19,759 nucleotides of DNA from Croceibacterium_A sp039927815 (GCA_039927815.1 JBDSUJ010000047.1:1-19759); one strand, 5' to 3'; shown: positions 6,056-14,402, counted from the first letter of the stretch. Notes: a model not told the origin generated them from the sequence alone. A program made the numbers and translations.

Positions 6056-6931
6056 ATGGCACGCTTCGTCATCCAGCCGCACTTCCGGCTCCACGAGTGG
6101 GTCGCGGAAGAGAAAGGCTACTTCGCCGACGCCGGGCTCGACTACGAATTCCGCGAAACGTTCGATTCGAGGGATGGCCGCAACCATCAGCAGGGTGACA
6201 AGTTCGGCGCCTATCAGACGTTCGAGCAGGGCCGTAAGGGCAACGTCAGCTGCGCGTGCCACTGGACGGTGAATGTCGCCGCCGCCTCCGGCCATGGGCG
6301 GCTGTTCGCCGACGCCTACTCGCTCAGCCCCTCGGGTATTTTCGTGCCGCCCGACTCGCCGATCAAGACGCCGGCCGACCTGGCTGATGTACCGATCTCA
6401 GTCGGCTACCAGTCGGGCAGCCATTATTCGACCATCCAGGCGCTCGAACGCTACCTTCCGACCGAGCGGATCAAGCTCAGTTTCGCGGACGGTATGCTGT
6501 TCAGCCGGCTGGAGCTGCTGATCGACGGCAAAATCCCCGCCGCAGGGCTGTTCAGCGGGCCGTACTATTTCCTCGAGCAACTCGGCTTCAGGAAGATCAT
6601 CGACACCACCTTCATGATGGCGTCGATGGTCCAGAGCGATACCGACCCGGCGGATGTGAAGAAATACTACGCCGCGCTGCGCCGCGCCCAACTCGACATC
6701 GACCTGCGCCCCGAGCTCTATACGCACTATTACCAGAAAGAATTCCCGGTTCGCTTCCACACGGCCATGGACACCGGCCGGTGGGGTCCGGGCGAACGGA
6801 TCGTGTTCGAAACCTACAGCCGCGAAACGTTCGAACAATCGCAAAAGTGGATCGCCGAACGTGCGATTTTCGACGGCGACATGGGCACGCGCGACTACAG
6901 CGAATCGATCCTGACCTTGGCCGGCGCGTAA
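6056..6931 (+). CDS. SsuA/THI5-like protein without signal peptide
   Basis: A 291-residue protein resembling the NMT1/THI5 and SsuA substrate-binding fold: 'LHEWVAEEKGYFADAGLDYEF' near residues 12-32 and 'KTPADLADVPISVGYQSGSHYSTIQALERYL' near 104-134 match the usual 'A.EKGyF...GL' and 'dLkGk.igv...s....' landmarks. There is no signal peptide, so it is probably cytoplasmic, and no ABC permease or ATPase gene lies nearby; it is unlikely to be an ordinary transport protein. A cysteine/histidine cluster C66-A-C68-H69-W70 lies in the region that in the fold faces the ligand cleft. The ATG at 6056 starts one base after the cytochrome stop. It could be an enzyme (as THI5 is) or a ligand sensor; I cannot say which. 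Confidence 0.7.
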   Translation: MARFVIQPHFRLHEWVAEEKGYFADAGLDYEFRETFDSRDGRNHQQGDKFGAYQTFEQGRKGNVSCACHWTVNVAAASGHGRLFADAYSLSPSGIFVPPDSPIKTPADLADVPISVGYQSGSHYSTIQALERYLPTERIKLSFADGMLFSRLELLIDGKIPAAGLFSGPYYFLEQLGFRKIIDTTFMMASMVQSDTDPADVKKYYAALRRAQLDIDLRPELYTHYYQKEFPVRFHTAMDTGRWGPGERIVFETYSRETFEQSQKWIAERAIFDGDMGTRDYSESILTLAGA

Positions 6932-6935
6932 AGCA

Positions 6936-7499
6936 CTAATGCCTGGCCAGTCGCTTGGCCCAATCGACGTTCGCAAGCACCACCAGTGCGGCCAGCATCG
7001 CCACTTGCGCGGCGATGCCCCATGGGCTGGTGAGTGCGTGGCGGAAAGTATCGCCGAGCGAGCTGGCCCGCGCGGCCTGCGCGCCGGTGGCATAGATCGA
7101 ATACGAGACCAGCCGCCCGCCGAAAAACGCCAGCGTGAAAGGCAGCAGCCGCACGCCGGTCAACCCTGCTGCCTCGAACAATTGTGCCGACGGCACCGGT
7201 GACAGCGCGAACAGCGCCAGCACGAGGAACCCGCGACCCCTGTGCTTTTCCAGTGCACTTTTCGCAGCTTCAAGATTGCGCCGCATCTTGCCGGACACGA
7301 ACCGGCGTAGCCACCGTGTGCCGTGGGCCAGGCCATAGCGGCCAAGTGCGGCGGCGAGCGCGCCGATCACCACGATGGCCCAGATCGGTAGCGGCGAATT
7401 GAGGCCGAATAACACGATGATCGACCAAGTTGGCGGACCGAACGCGGGCAACAGGTTCGCGCCAAGCACGACGGCGAACAGGATCAGATATTCCGTCAT
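6936..7499 (-). CDS. Small multi-pass membrane protein, possibly DedA/VTT-like
   Basis: A 187-residue inner-membrane protein with segments at about 5-33, 38-55, 88-108, 115-137 and 160-177. Features that recall the DedA/VTT (SNARE-associated) family are an N-terminal LLPAFGPPTW re-entrant-type segment (16-25), the stretch FALSPVPSAQLFEAAGL (97-113) with the Pro-rich motif, and 'FFGGRLVSYSIY' (125-136). The match is partial, so I give only a likeness; VTT proteins are thought to be lipid scramblases or transporters. It starts 33 bases after the PilZ gene on the same strand and converges with the THI5-like gene with only 4 bases between stops. Confidence 0.65.
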   Translation of the reverse strand: MTEYLILFAVVLGANLLPAFGPPTWSIIVLFGLNSPLPIWAIVVIGALAAALGRYGLAHGTRWLRRFVSGKMRRNLEAAKSALEKHRGRGFLVLALFALSPVPSAQLFEAAGLTGVRLLPFTLAFFGGRLVSYSIYATGAQAARASSLGDTFRHALTSPWGIAAQVAMLAALVVLANVDWAKRLARH

Positions 7500-7532
7500 T
7501 CGCCGCCGTTTAACCGCCGGCGCCGGTTGCGG

Positions 7533-7898
7533 CTAGCTGAACCGGGCGCGCCTGATCGGCACGACGTTGCTGGGCGCGACCAGCGCGCTGATGCGCGCAA
7601 GACGTTCGTCGCTCAGCGCTTCGTCGAACGCCACCCCGACCGAGGCTTGCTTGACCCACTTCAGACGTCCGGTGATCGGCGTCTCGTCGCCGAAGCGGAG
7701 CACCACCGGTTGCGACTTGAGCGCGCCGATCGTCACGGCCAGGAGCTTGCATCCGCGCGGGCTGATGTCGGTGACGAAGGTGTCCTCCGGCACCTGCTCC
7801 CCCACCTGGCAATGGGCCGGGATGCGTACCGGCGTGCGATCGCCGGACCGCGCCGCTTCGCCGCGATCATAAAGGGTGGGTCGTTTGCGAGCCGTCAT
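7533..7898 (-). CDS. PilZ domain protein (cyclic di-GMP receptor type)
   Basis: A 121-residue single-domain PilZ protein. The cyclic di-GMP binding signature is present: RxxxR as R21-T-P-V-R25 and DxSxxG as D44-I-S-P-R-G49, so it should bind the messenger. The barrel follows to about residue 105, ending in VGVAFDE (88-94). The ATG at 7896-7898 is chosen because the domain follows directly; the ribosome site is weak, and translation may depend on the upstream hemH, whose stop lies 23 bases before. No flagellar or cellulose genes are near, so its target is unknown. Confidence 0.85.
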   Translation of the reverse strand: MTARKRPTLYDRGEAARSGDRTPVRIPAHCQVGEQVPEDTFVTDISPRGCKLLAVTIGALKSQPVVLRFGDETPITGRLKWVKQASVGVAFDEALSDERLARISALVAPSNVVPIRRARFS

Positions 7899-7921
7899 GG
7901 CCCGGGCATGGACGCTCAGGC

Positions 7922-8968
7922 TTAAGGATTGCTTGCGGTTGCCGGTGAAATCCACCCGCCCAACTCGCGCCGGACCAATGCTTCGAGCATATCCATGCCC
8001 GGCCGCCGCGCGTTGAGGCACGCCAGCGTCGCGAAGCGCTCGCCCCCTGCGGCGGTGAACTGGTGGCGCCCGCGGATCGCCAGTTCCTCGAGTGTTTCGA
8101 GGCAATCGGCCGAAAATCCCGGCGCGGCGATGGCCAGCCGGCGAGTCCCTTCGCGAGCCAGTTCGCCCAACACCGAATCGGTCGCCGGTTGCAGCCATTT
8201 CGCCCGGCCAAAGCGCGATTGGAACGCGGTCGCAAAGCGCAAGCCGCGCCCGGCCATCGCAGCTTCCAGCAGCCGTGCGGTCTTGCGGCAATGGCAGTGA
8301 TAGGGATCGCCGAGCTCGAGTGTGCGCTGTGGCATCCCGTGGAAGCTGAGCAGCAGCACTTCCGGCACAAACTCAAGCGCATCGATCTGTGCCCCGAGAT
8401 CGGCCGCCAGCGCCGCGACATAAACCGGATCGTCATGATAGGGCGGCAACGTCCGCAGGCTCGGCTGCCACCGCATCTTTCCCAGGGCCGCGGCCGCGCT
8501 GTCAACCACCGTCGCGGTCGTCGCCGCGCAATATTGCGGGTACAGCGGAGCCAGCAGGACGCGCTCGCACCCGGCCGCCATCAGCCGGCGCAGCTCGGCT
8601 GCGATCTCCGGCCGGCCATAGCGCATCGCATGCGCCACGATGGCGGCGTCGCCAAGCCGCTGCTGCAATTGCGCGGCCTGCTGCGCGGTGATCGCGGCCA
8701 GCGGCGAGCCGGCTTCGGTCCACACCTGGCGATAGGCATGGGCCGACTTGCGGGGCCGAGTGGTGAGAACGATCCCACGCAGGATCGGCTGCCACAGCAG
8801 CGGCGAGATTTCGACCACGCGCCGGTCCGACAGGAACTCTGCGAGATAGCGCCGCACTGCCGCCGGGCTGGCATCGTCGGGCGTGCCGAGGTTGACCAGC
8901 AGGACGCCGATACGCCCGGTTGTGACCTGCGGATGGCCGGCCGGCAGCGATTGCGGACGATGGGTCAC
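7922..8968 (-). CDS. Ferrochelatase HemH
   Basis: Ferrochelatase inserts ferrous iron into protoporphyrin IX, the last step of haem synthesis. The 348-residue product has the expected N-terminal GVLLVNLGTPDDAS (21-34), LAPLYPQYCAATTATV (139-154), the metal-site histidine H210 in LLLSFHGMPQRT, 'ATAFQSRFGRAKWLQP' (246-261) and the acidic E291 in PGFSADCLETLEEL. The start is GTG at 8966-8968, whose last bases overlap the stop of the molybdenum hydroxylase gene in a GTGA junction, so translation is probably coupled. The length fits bacterial ferrochelatases, and cysteines near 225-227 (YHCHC) are as in many alphaproteobacterial forms. Confidence 0.95.
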   Translation of the reverse strand: MTHRPQSLPAGHPQVTTGRIGVLLVNLGTPDDASPAAVRRYLAEFLSDRRVVEISPLLWQPILRGIVLTTRPRKSAHAYRQVWTEAGSPLAAITAQQAAQLQQRLGDAAIVAHAMRYGRPEIAAELRRLMAAGCERVLLAPLYPQYCAATTATVVDSAAAALGKMRWQPSLRTLPPYHDDPVYVAALAADLGAQIDALEFVPEVLLLSFHGMPQRTLELGDPYHCHCRKTARLLEAAMAGRGLRFATAFQSRFGRAKWLQPATDSVLGELAREGTRRLAIAAPGFSADCLETLEELAIRGRHQFTAAGGERFATLACLNARRPGMDMLEALVRRELGGWISPATASNP

Positions 8969-11232
8969 TGAGCCTCCGACAGAAGCGGCAGGCGCCGAAT
9001 GCGCAGCCCGGTTGCGGAATGAAGCGCGTTGGCGATGGCCGGAGCAACCGGTGCGACCGCGAGCTCGCCCGGGTCGAACGGTTCGGCCGCACTCTCGATC
9101 AAGTCGATCGTGATGTGCGGGGCATCTGCCAGCGTCGGCATGGTCAGGCCGGAGAGGCGGCCATTGACCGGCAGGCCCCGCGCGTAAACCACGCCGGAGC
9201 CGAGCGCGAGCCCGACGCCGAACAGCAATCCGCCCTCGATCTGCTGCAGCGCGATGTCGCGATTGACGATCCGGCCGATATCGACCGCGGCGGCGATTCG
9301 TTCGACCCGCACCCCCCCTGCGCCGGCCACCGCGGTGGCGACGATGGCGATTTTTCCCGCGCGCCCGGGGGTGCCCATCGCGTGGCACGCGATCCCTTGC
9401 GCGGTCCCCGCTTCGCCGCCGCCCCAGTTGCCCAGCCGCGCGGCGCGCTGGAGGCATTGCGCCAGCCGCAAATCGTGCCCCAGCATGCCGATGCGGTACG
9501 ACAACGGCTCCTGCCCATGGCGCAGGGCGATCTCGTCGATAAAGCTCTCGATGAAGAAGCACGTGTAGCCATGGGCATTGCCGCGTAGCCGCCCGGTCGG
9601 GAGGGCGATGGGCACCGGCACATGGTCAAGCGCGACGTTGGGGATGGCATAGGGCGGCATCAGCCCGTCTAGCGCGAGCGGATCGGGCGTGTCCGCGGCA
9701 GCGTCGAGCGTGCTCCAGCTCGCATGATTGTCGAACAACCGGTGCCCAAACTCAACCGTGCTCGCCGGCATTGCGAGCCGGGCGCGGAGCGCCTCTATCC
9801 GGCCGTCGGGCCACAGCTTGGCTGCCAGCACTGCGGCGACCGGCGGTCGCGGGCGCAGCATCAGCTGTTCCTGCCAACGCGACCAGACCAGTTGCACCGG
9901 ACGGCCGATCTGCTGCGCGATCACCGCGGCTTCGATCGCGTGGTCATGCTCGAGCCGCCGGTCGAAGCTGCCGCCCGCGGGCATCGGGTACAGCACGACG
10001 TTTTCTTCGCTCAGTCCGATCGCCTTGGCCGCCGCCAGCCGGGCCTGCTCGGGCGCCTGGCTCGCCAGCCACAGCTCGAGCCGGCCATCGGTCAGCCGCG
10101 CGGTGCAGGTCGCGGTCTCGATGGTCCCGTGGGCGGCGGGCATGACATCGTAGCGCAGCGCCAGGCTGAGCTTGTCGAGCCCGTCGTCGCCGGCGCCGCG
10201 TGTCGCCACCCGTTGCGGTTCGCCGCGCCGCACGCCGGCGTCGAGCGCGGCCTCGATCCGGCCGGTGTCGACGCCATGCTCGACGTGGAAGCGCGGGGCG
10301 AGTGCATCAGCCGCCTGTTCCGCGCTCCACCAGTCGCGCGCCACGGTCGCAACCCACCGCTCGGTCTTGACGATTCCGACGAGGCCGCGGTGGCTCCGGG
10401 CCGCGTCGGCTTCCATGCTGGTCAGCCTCGCCTGGTTGAGCGGCCCATGGCGGATCGCCGCGTAAACCATATCGGGCAAGCGCACATCGCCGGCGAACAG
10501 ATAGCTGCCGTCGACTTTGGACGGCAGGTCGAGGCGCGGGAACGGCAAGACGCGCTCCTCCACCCCCGGCGCGGTCGGCTCGGCCGGAGGCCCGGCGCGC
10601 AGCGGGGCGGGATCGGGCGGTTTGTAGCCTGCTGCCTCGCTCGCCAATTCGGCGAAGGTGAGCTGCCGGCGACCGTGAACGACGAAGCCCTGCGACGTGT
10701 CGCACTCCTCCCAGCCGACGTTCCAGCGGTCCGCCGCGGCCATCGCCAGCATGGCCCGCGCCGCCGCGGCGGCCACGCGGCAGGGCTGCTCATAAGCTTC
10801 CAGCGCGGTCCCGTCGGCAGTAACGGTGAAGCGTGCTGATTCGGCCCATCGGCGCAGCAGGCGCTCGTCCGGCTCGTCGGCCCATGCGGCGATCAGCGGG
10901 TGCCACAAAGGCGACCACCGCGCGGCGAGCGGAAAATTGGCATAAGCGCCGCTGACCGGAGCGGGCTCGACCGCGATCTGCCGCCAATCGGCGCCGAGCT
11001 CCATCGCCACGATCTGCGGTAACAGCGTGGTCACGCCTTGGCCCATCTCGAGCTGTGGAACCGCCACGGTGACCACTCCGTCGGTCGCGATCTTGAGCCA
11101 CGCACCGAACGCCACTTCGCCGCGCCCGGGCTTGAGCGGGCTGGCATAATCGCGCGGTAGCAGCGCCCACGCGACCAGCAGGCCCCCGCCCGCCGCCGCG
11201 CCAGCCATGAGGCCGCGCCGGGTGACATGCAT
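8965..11232 (-). CDS. TAT-exported molybdenum hydroxylase large subunit (IorB-like)
   Basis: A 755-residue molybdopterin-binding subunit of the xanthine dehydrogenase family, closest in layout to IorB (isoquinoline 1-oxidoreductase beta) and similar periplasmic aldehyde or N-heterocycle oxidoreductases. The N-terminus has a twin-arginine signal (V-T-R5-R6-G-L-M followed by a hydrophobic stretch to about 25). Family landmarks include LEMGQGVTTLLPQIVAMELG (61-80), GGSFDRRLEHD, and the C-terminal catalytic glutamate E723 in DPGELAVAPVAPAIANAL. The ATG at 11230-11232 is 5 bases after the apbC stop; an upstream start would lie inside apbC. The small 2Fe-2S subunit (IorA) that normally accompanies this type is absent from the window, so electron transfer and substrate are unknown. 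Confidence 0.85.
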   Translation of the reverse strand: MHVTRRGLMAGAAAGGGLLVAWALLPRDYASPLKPGRGEVAFGAWLKIATDGVVTVAVPQLEMGQGVTTLLPQIVAMELGADWRQIAVEPAPVSGAYANFPLAARWSPLWHPLIAAWADEPDERLLRRWAESARFTVTADGTALEAYEQPCRVAAAAARAMLAMAAADRWNVGWEECDTSQGFVVHGRRQLTFAELASEAAGYKPPDPAPLRAGPPAEPTAPGVEERVLPFPRLDLPSKVDGSYLFAGDVRLPDMVYAAIRHGPLNQARLTSMEADAARSHRGLVGIVKTERWVATVARDWWSAEQAADALAPRFHVEHGVDTGRIEAALDAGVRRGEPQRVATRGAGDDGLDKLSLALRYDVMPAAHGTIETATCTARLTDGRLELWLASQAPEQARLAAAKAIGLSEENVVLYPMPAGGSFDRRLEHDHAIEAAVIAQQIGRPVQLVWSRWQEQLMLRPRPPVAAVLAAKLWPDGRIEALRARLAMPASTVEFGHRLFDNHASWSTLDAAADTPDPLALDGLMPPYAIPNVALDHVPVPIALPTGRLRGNAHGYTCFFIESFIDEIALRHGQEPLSYRIGMLGHDLRLAQCLQRAARLGNWGGGEAGTAQGIACHAMGTPGRAGKIAIVATAVAGAGGVRVERIAAAVDIGRIVNRDIALQQIEGGLLFGVGLALGSGVVYARGLPVNGRLSGLTMPTLADAPHITIDLIESAAEPFDPGELAVAPVAPAIANALHSATGLRIRRLPLLSEAQ

Positions 11233-11237
11233 CGCGC

Positions 11238-12203
11238 TCAGGCGGAGGTCCTGTCGAGCCATTCAACGAGCCGCCCGGCGATTGCCCTGAAGGCCTCGCC
11301 GTGGGCGTCGTCACCCGCGGCCGGGGGAGTTCCGGCATCGCTCGCCTGGCGGATTTCAAGCGCCAGCGGCACCCGGCCGAGGAACGGTTCATCGAGCGCC
11401 CGTGCCGCCGCTTCGACTCCGCCTTCGCCGAACGGGTTGGAAATCTCACCGCACGCGGGGCAGGCATAGCCGGCCATGTTCTCGACCAGCCCGATGACCG
11501 GCACTTGCGCCTGGCGGAACAGATCGAGCGCCCGCGTCGCATCGATCAGCGCCAGGTCCTGCGGCGTGGAAACGATGATCGCACCGTCGGGCTTGAACTT
11601 CTGCAGCATGGTCAGCTGGACATCGCCGGTACCGGGCGGAAGGTCGACCAGCAGGACTTCGGCGTCGCCCCACGCGGCGTCCATCAACTGGGACAGAGCC
11701 TTGCCGATCATCGGCCCGCGCCACGCGATCGCCTTGCCCGGCGGGATCATCTGGCCCATCGAAAGCATGCGCACCCCGAACGCCGTCGCGATCGGATTGA
11801 GCGTCTGACCGTCGGCGGTCGGCTGGGCTTCGGCGACCCCGAGCAGGACCGGCTGCGAAGGGCCGTAGATGTCGGCATCGACTATTCCGACCTTACGCCC
11901 GGCCCGCGCCAGCGCGACCGCCAGGTTGGCGCTCAGGGTCGACTTGCCGACTCCGCCCTTGCCCGATCCAACCGCGACGATCCGCCGCTTCACCTTGTCC
12001 GCCATCAGCGCCACGCGCACCTGGCCGACTCCCGGCTGGCTCCCGACCAGCGTTTCGATATCGTGCTGCAGCGCCGCCGCGCTATCGCGGGCGAGACCCG
12101 AAGCATCTGCCACCACCGTCACCACGCCCTCGTTCAACCGCACCGAGCGGACGCGCTCGGCGATCTTGTGCGGGAGCTTTGCGGTGAGTTCGTCTGCGGT
12201 CAT
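11238..12203 (-). CDS. Mrp/ApbC/NBP35-type Fe-S cluster carrier ATPase
   Basis: A P-loop ATPase that binds an iron-sulphur cluster and delivers it to apoproteins in the cytoplasm. The 321-residue protein begins with a short DUF59/MIP18-like segment (about 5-70), then the deviant Walker A SGKGGVGKST (80-89), VDADIYGPSQP (108-118), LVDLPPGTGD (185-194) and a C-terminal CPAC (C248, C251) that holds the cluster between subunits. I start at the ATG 12201-12203, which has AGG six bases upstream; readings further upstream run into the hflK region on the other strand. It is the first gene of a tight minus-strand run and is divergent from hflK with 93 bases between starts. Confidence 0.95.
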   Translation of the reverse strand: MTADELTAKLPHKIAERVRSVRLNEGVVTVVADASGLARDSAAALQHDIETLVGSQPGVGQVRVALMADKVKRRIVAVGSGKGGVGKSTLSANLAVALARAGRKVGIVDADIYGPSQPVLLGVAEAQPTADGQTLNPIATAFGVRMLSMGQMIPPGKAIAWRGPMIGKALSQLMDAAWGDAEVLLVDLPPGTGDVQLTMLQKFKPDGAIIVSTPQDLALIDATRALDLFRQAQVPVIGLVENMAGYACPACGEISNPFGEGGVEAAARALDEPFLGRVPLALEIRQASDAGTPPAAGDDAHGEAFRAIAGRLVEWLDRTSA

Positions 12204-12259
12204 CGCCGGCCTGCTAGCGCTATTGGCAAACGCGCGCAGCGAAAATGTCCGCCGCTTCC

Positions 12260-12289
12260 CCTGTTTTTTGCGCCCGGCGGTCTTATACA
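12260..12289 (+). promoter_or_regulatory. Heat-shock-like promoter in front of hflK
   Basis: CCTG (12260-12263), 18 bases, then CTTATAC (12282-12288) resembles the alphaproteobacterial RpoH pattern CTTG-N17/18-CYTATNT, with one mismatch in each element. The same region can be read as a sigma70 site (CTGTTT-17-TATACA), with a poor -35. The -10 ends only 7 bases before the first hflK ATG. Fits the stress role of HflKC, but is inferred. Confidence 0.4.
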
Positions 12290-12296
12290 GTCTGGC

Positions 12297-13448
12297 ATGG
12301 AACGACTGGGCGGTTGGCTCGACATGATTGCGCTGGCGATGGCCGGCAAGAAGAGCCCATGGGGCAAGCCGAGCGGCGATGGCGGCGGTGCCGGGGGCGA
12401 CGACGGGGACGCCAGCGGCGAGCCAGCGGCCCCGCCCCCGACATCCGAAGGGCAGCCGAAGGGGCCGCGCAACCCGTGGCTGCCGGGCGGTTCGGAAGAA
12501 CGTCCACGCCGGTCCGCCAGCATCGAGGACATTTTCAAGCATCGCGGGCCCGAAGGTCCGCGGCGCAAAGCCGGGCCAGGCGGGCCAGGATTCCAGATAC
12601 CGCGGCGCCCCGGCGGCGGGAGCTGGTTCCCGCTGGTGATCGGCGCTCTGGTGGTGTTCACGGTGCTGTTCTCGATGGTCCATGTCATCGGACCCAAGGA
12701 ACAGGCCATCGTCACCACGTTCGGCAAGTATTCGCGCACTCTGCATTCAGGCCTAAGCCTGACCGCGCCGTGGCCGATCCAGCAAGTCGATACCGAACAG
12801 GTCAGCGAATTTCGCGTCAATGCGATTCCCGATGGGACCGCCCAGCGGCTGATGTTGACCGGTGACCAGAACCTCGTCGACCTCAGCTACATCGTGCGGT
12901 GGAATATCAAGGACCTGAAGCAATTCCGCTTCCAGCTCGCCGCGCCCGAAGAAACCGTGCGCGAAATCGCCGAATACGCGATGCGCGCCGAAGTCGCGGA
13001 AAAAGGTCTCAACGACGTTTTCTCCGGCGCCGGCCGCGCCGACATCGAGCTGCGGGTGACCGAGCGCATGCAGGCGCTGCTCGATGCCTATCGCGCGGGT
13101 ATCGCGGTGCAGGGTGTGCAGATCCGCAAGACCGATCCCCCGAGCCAGGTGGAAGAAGCGTTCAAGAACGTGTCCGCCGCGCAGCAGGATGCCGAAAGCT
13201 ATGTCAACCAGGCCAACGGCGTGGCTCAGCAAGTGCTGGCCCGCGCGCAGGGTGACGCGGCTGCGTTCGACAAGGTCTATGTCCAGTACAAGCTGGCCCC
13301 CGAAGTCACCCGCCGGCGGATGTATTACGAGACGATGGAGCGCGTCCTGCGCCAGACCGACAAGACCGTCGTCGAAGGTACCGGAGTGACCCCGTACCTG
13401 CCGCTGCGCGAGATGCGCAAGCCGGTCGAAGAGCCGGTGGCGCGGTGA
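12297..13448 (+). CDS. FtsH protease modulator subunit HflK
   Basis: HflK, an inner-membrane SPFH/prohibitin-type protein that with HflC forms a cage around FtsH and controls its proteolysis. The 383-residue product has a Gly/Pro-rich, disordered cytoplasmic N-terminus (1-108), a single membrane segment (about 109-131), the periplasmic SPFH domain (about 132-330) with IGPKEQAIVTTFGKY (131-145), and a C-terminal helix with VTPYLPL near the end. The first ATG (12297) has no Shine-Dalgarno and sits too close to the likely promoter, so the messenger may be leaderless or translation may begin at M10 (12324) or M15. It overlaps hflC. Confidence 0.92.
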   Translation: MERLGGWLDMIALAMAGKKSPWGKPSGDGGGAGGDDGDASGEPAAPPPTSEGQPKGPRNPWLPGGSEERPRRSASIEDIFKHRGPEGPRRKAGPGGPGFQIPRRPGGGSWFPLVIGALVVFTVLFSMVHVIGPKEQAIVTTFGKYSRTLHSGLSLTAPWPIQQVDTEQVSEFRVNAIPDGTAQRLMLTGDQNLVDLSYIVRWNIKDLKQFRFQLAAPEETVREIAEYAMRAEVAEKGLNDVFSGAGRADIELRVTERMQALLDAYRAGIAVQGVQIRKTDPPSQVEEAFKNVSAAQQDAESYVNQANGVAQQVLARAQGDAAAFDKVYVQYKLAPEVTRRRMYYETMERVLRQTDKTVVEGTGVTPYLPLREMRKPVEEPVAR

Positions 13449-14299
13449 TGGAAACGGTCTGGCGCCATCACAAAGGCTCGCTGATCGCGGTCATCGCGCT
13501 CGTGGTGCTTATGTTCGCGAGCCTGATTGTCGTGCCCGAAACGCAAATGGCGGTGATCATCCGCAACGGCGAACCGGTGACGGTGGTCAACAAGTTCCGG
13601 CCCGGCCAGCCGTTCGGCCGGACCGGGGCGGGCATCTGGTGGCGGCTGCCCGGGTTCGACCGGGTCGAATACATCGACAAGCGCGTGCTCAATGTCGACA
13701 TGGACGAACAGCAGGTGCTGTCGACCGACCAGCTGCGCCTCAACGTTGACGCTTACGCGCGTTTTCGGGTGATCGACCCGGTGCGCATGGTCCGTAGCGC
13801 CGGCACGCTCGACACGGTCCAAAGCCAGCTCAGCCAGATTCTCAGCTCGGTGGTGCGCCAGGAGCTCGGCCGCCGCAGCTTCGCCTCGCTGCTGACCGCC
13901 GAACGCGGCACGACGATGCACAATATCCGCACGCTGCTCGACACCCAGGCGCGCAATTACGGCGCGCAAGTGATCGACGTGCGCATCAAGCGCGCCGATT
14001 TGCCCGACGGCACGCCGCTCGAATCCGCCTTCTCGCGGATGAAAACCGCCCGCGACCAGGAAGCCGCGACGATCCGCGCCGGGGGTCAGAAGAACGCCCA
14101 GATCATCCGCGCCACGGCCGAAGCGCAGGCGGCCAAGATTTCCGCCGACGCGTTCGGAAAGGATCCGCAGTTCTACGACTTCTACCGCGCGATGCAGAGC
14201 TACGATTCGACCTTCGCGGCGGGTTCGGAAGGCGGCAGCCAGATTATTCTCAACGACAGCAACGACTATTTACGACAATTCCGCACCGGCGGGCACTGA
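13448..14299 (+). CDS. FtsH protease modulator subunit HflC
   Basis: HflC, partner of HflK in the FtsH-regulating SPFH complex of the inner membrane. The 283-residue product has an N-terminal membrane segment (about 9-30), then the SPFH domain beginning VVPETQMAVIIRNGEPV (28-44), the family stretches 'YIDKRVLNVD' (near 76-85) and 'DVRIKRADLP' (near 177-186), and a long helical C-terminal part rich in Ala and Gln (200-250). The ATG at 13448 overlaps the hflK stop by one base (TGATG); a GTG three bases earlier would give one more residue. Length and order are standard. Confidence 0.94.
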   Translation: METVWRHHKGSLIAVIALVVLMFASLIVVPETQMAVIIRNGEPVTVVNKFRPGQPFGRTGAGIWWRLPGFDRVEYIDKRVLNVDMDEQQVLSTDQLRLNVDAYARFRVIDPVRMVRSAGTLDTVQSQLSQILSSVVRQELGRRSFASLLTAERGTTMHNIRTLLDTQARNYGAQVIDVRIKRADLPDGTPLESAFSRMKTARDQEAATIRAGGQKNAQIIRATAEAQAAKISADAFGKDPQFYDFYRAMQSYDSTFAAGSEGGSQIILNDSNDYLRQFRTGGH

Positions 14300-14308
14300 C
14301 GTGTTAAA

Positions 14309-14343
14309 CCGGCGTTCAGCCCGCGAGGCCTGAATCACGCCGG
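14309..14343 (+). terminator. Hairpin between hflC and the HtrA gene
   Basis: CCGGCGTTCAG (14309-14319) pairs with CTGAATCACGCCGG (14330-14343), leaving three unpaired bases. It starts 10 bases after hflC and has no T run, so it is more likely an attenuator or mRNA-stabilising hairpin than a full intrinsic terminator. The htrA gene begins 59 bases further on. Confidence 0.45.
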
Positions 14344-14402
14344 AACTTACTCATCGGCTGCCGCGCTTCGCGACTGCCGCCATCAAGAGGATAAAAGAGG
14401 AC

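Noticed and set aside
9724..10839. 371-residue plus-strand frame
   Set aside because: Antisense to the molybdenum hydroxylase gene, with no recognisable domain.
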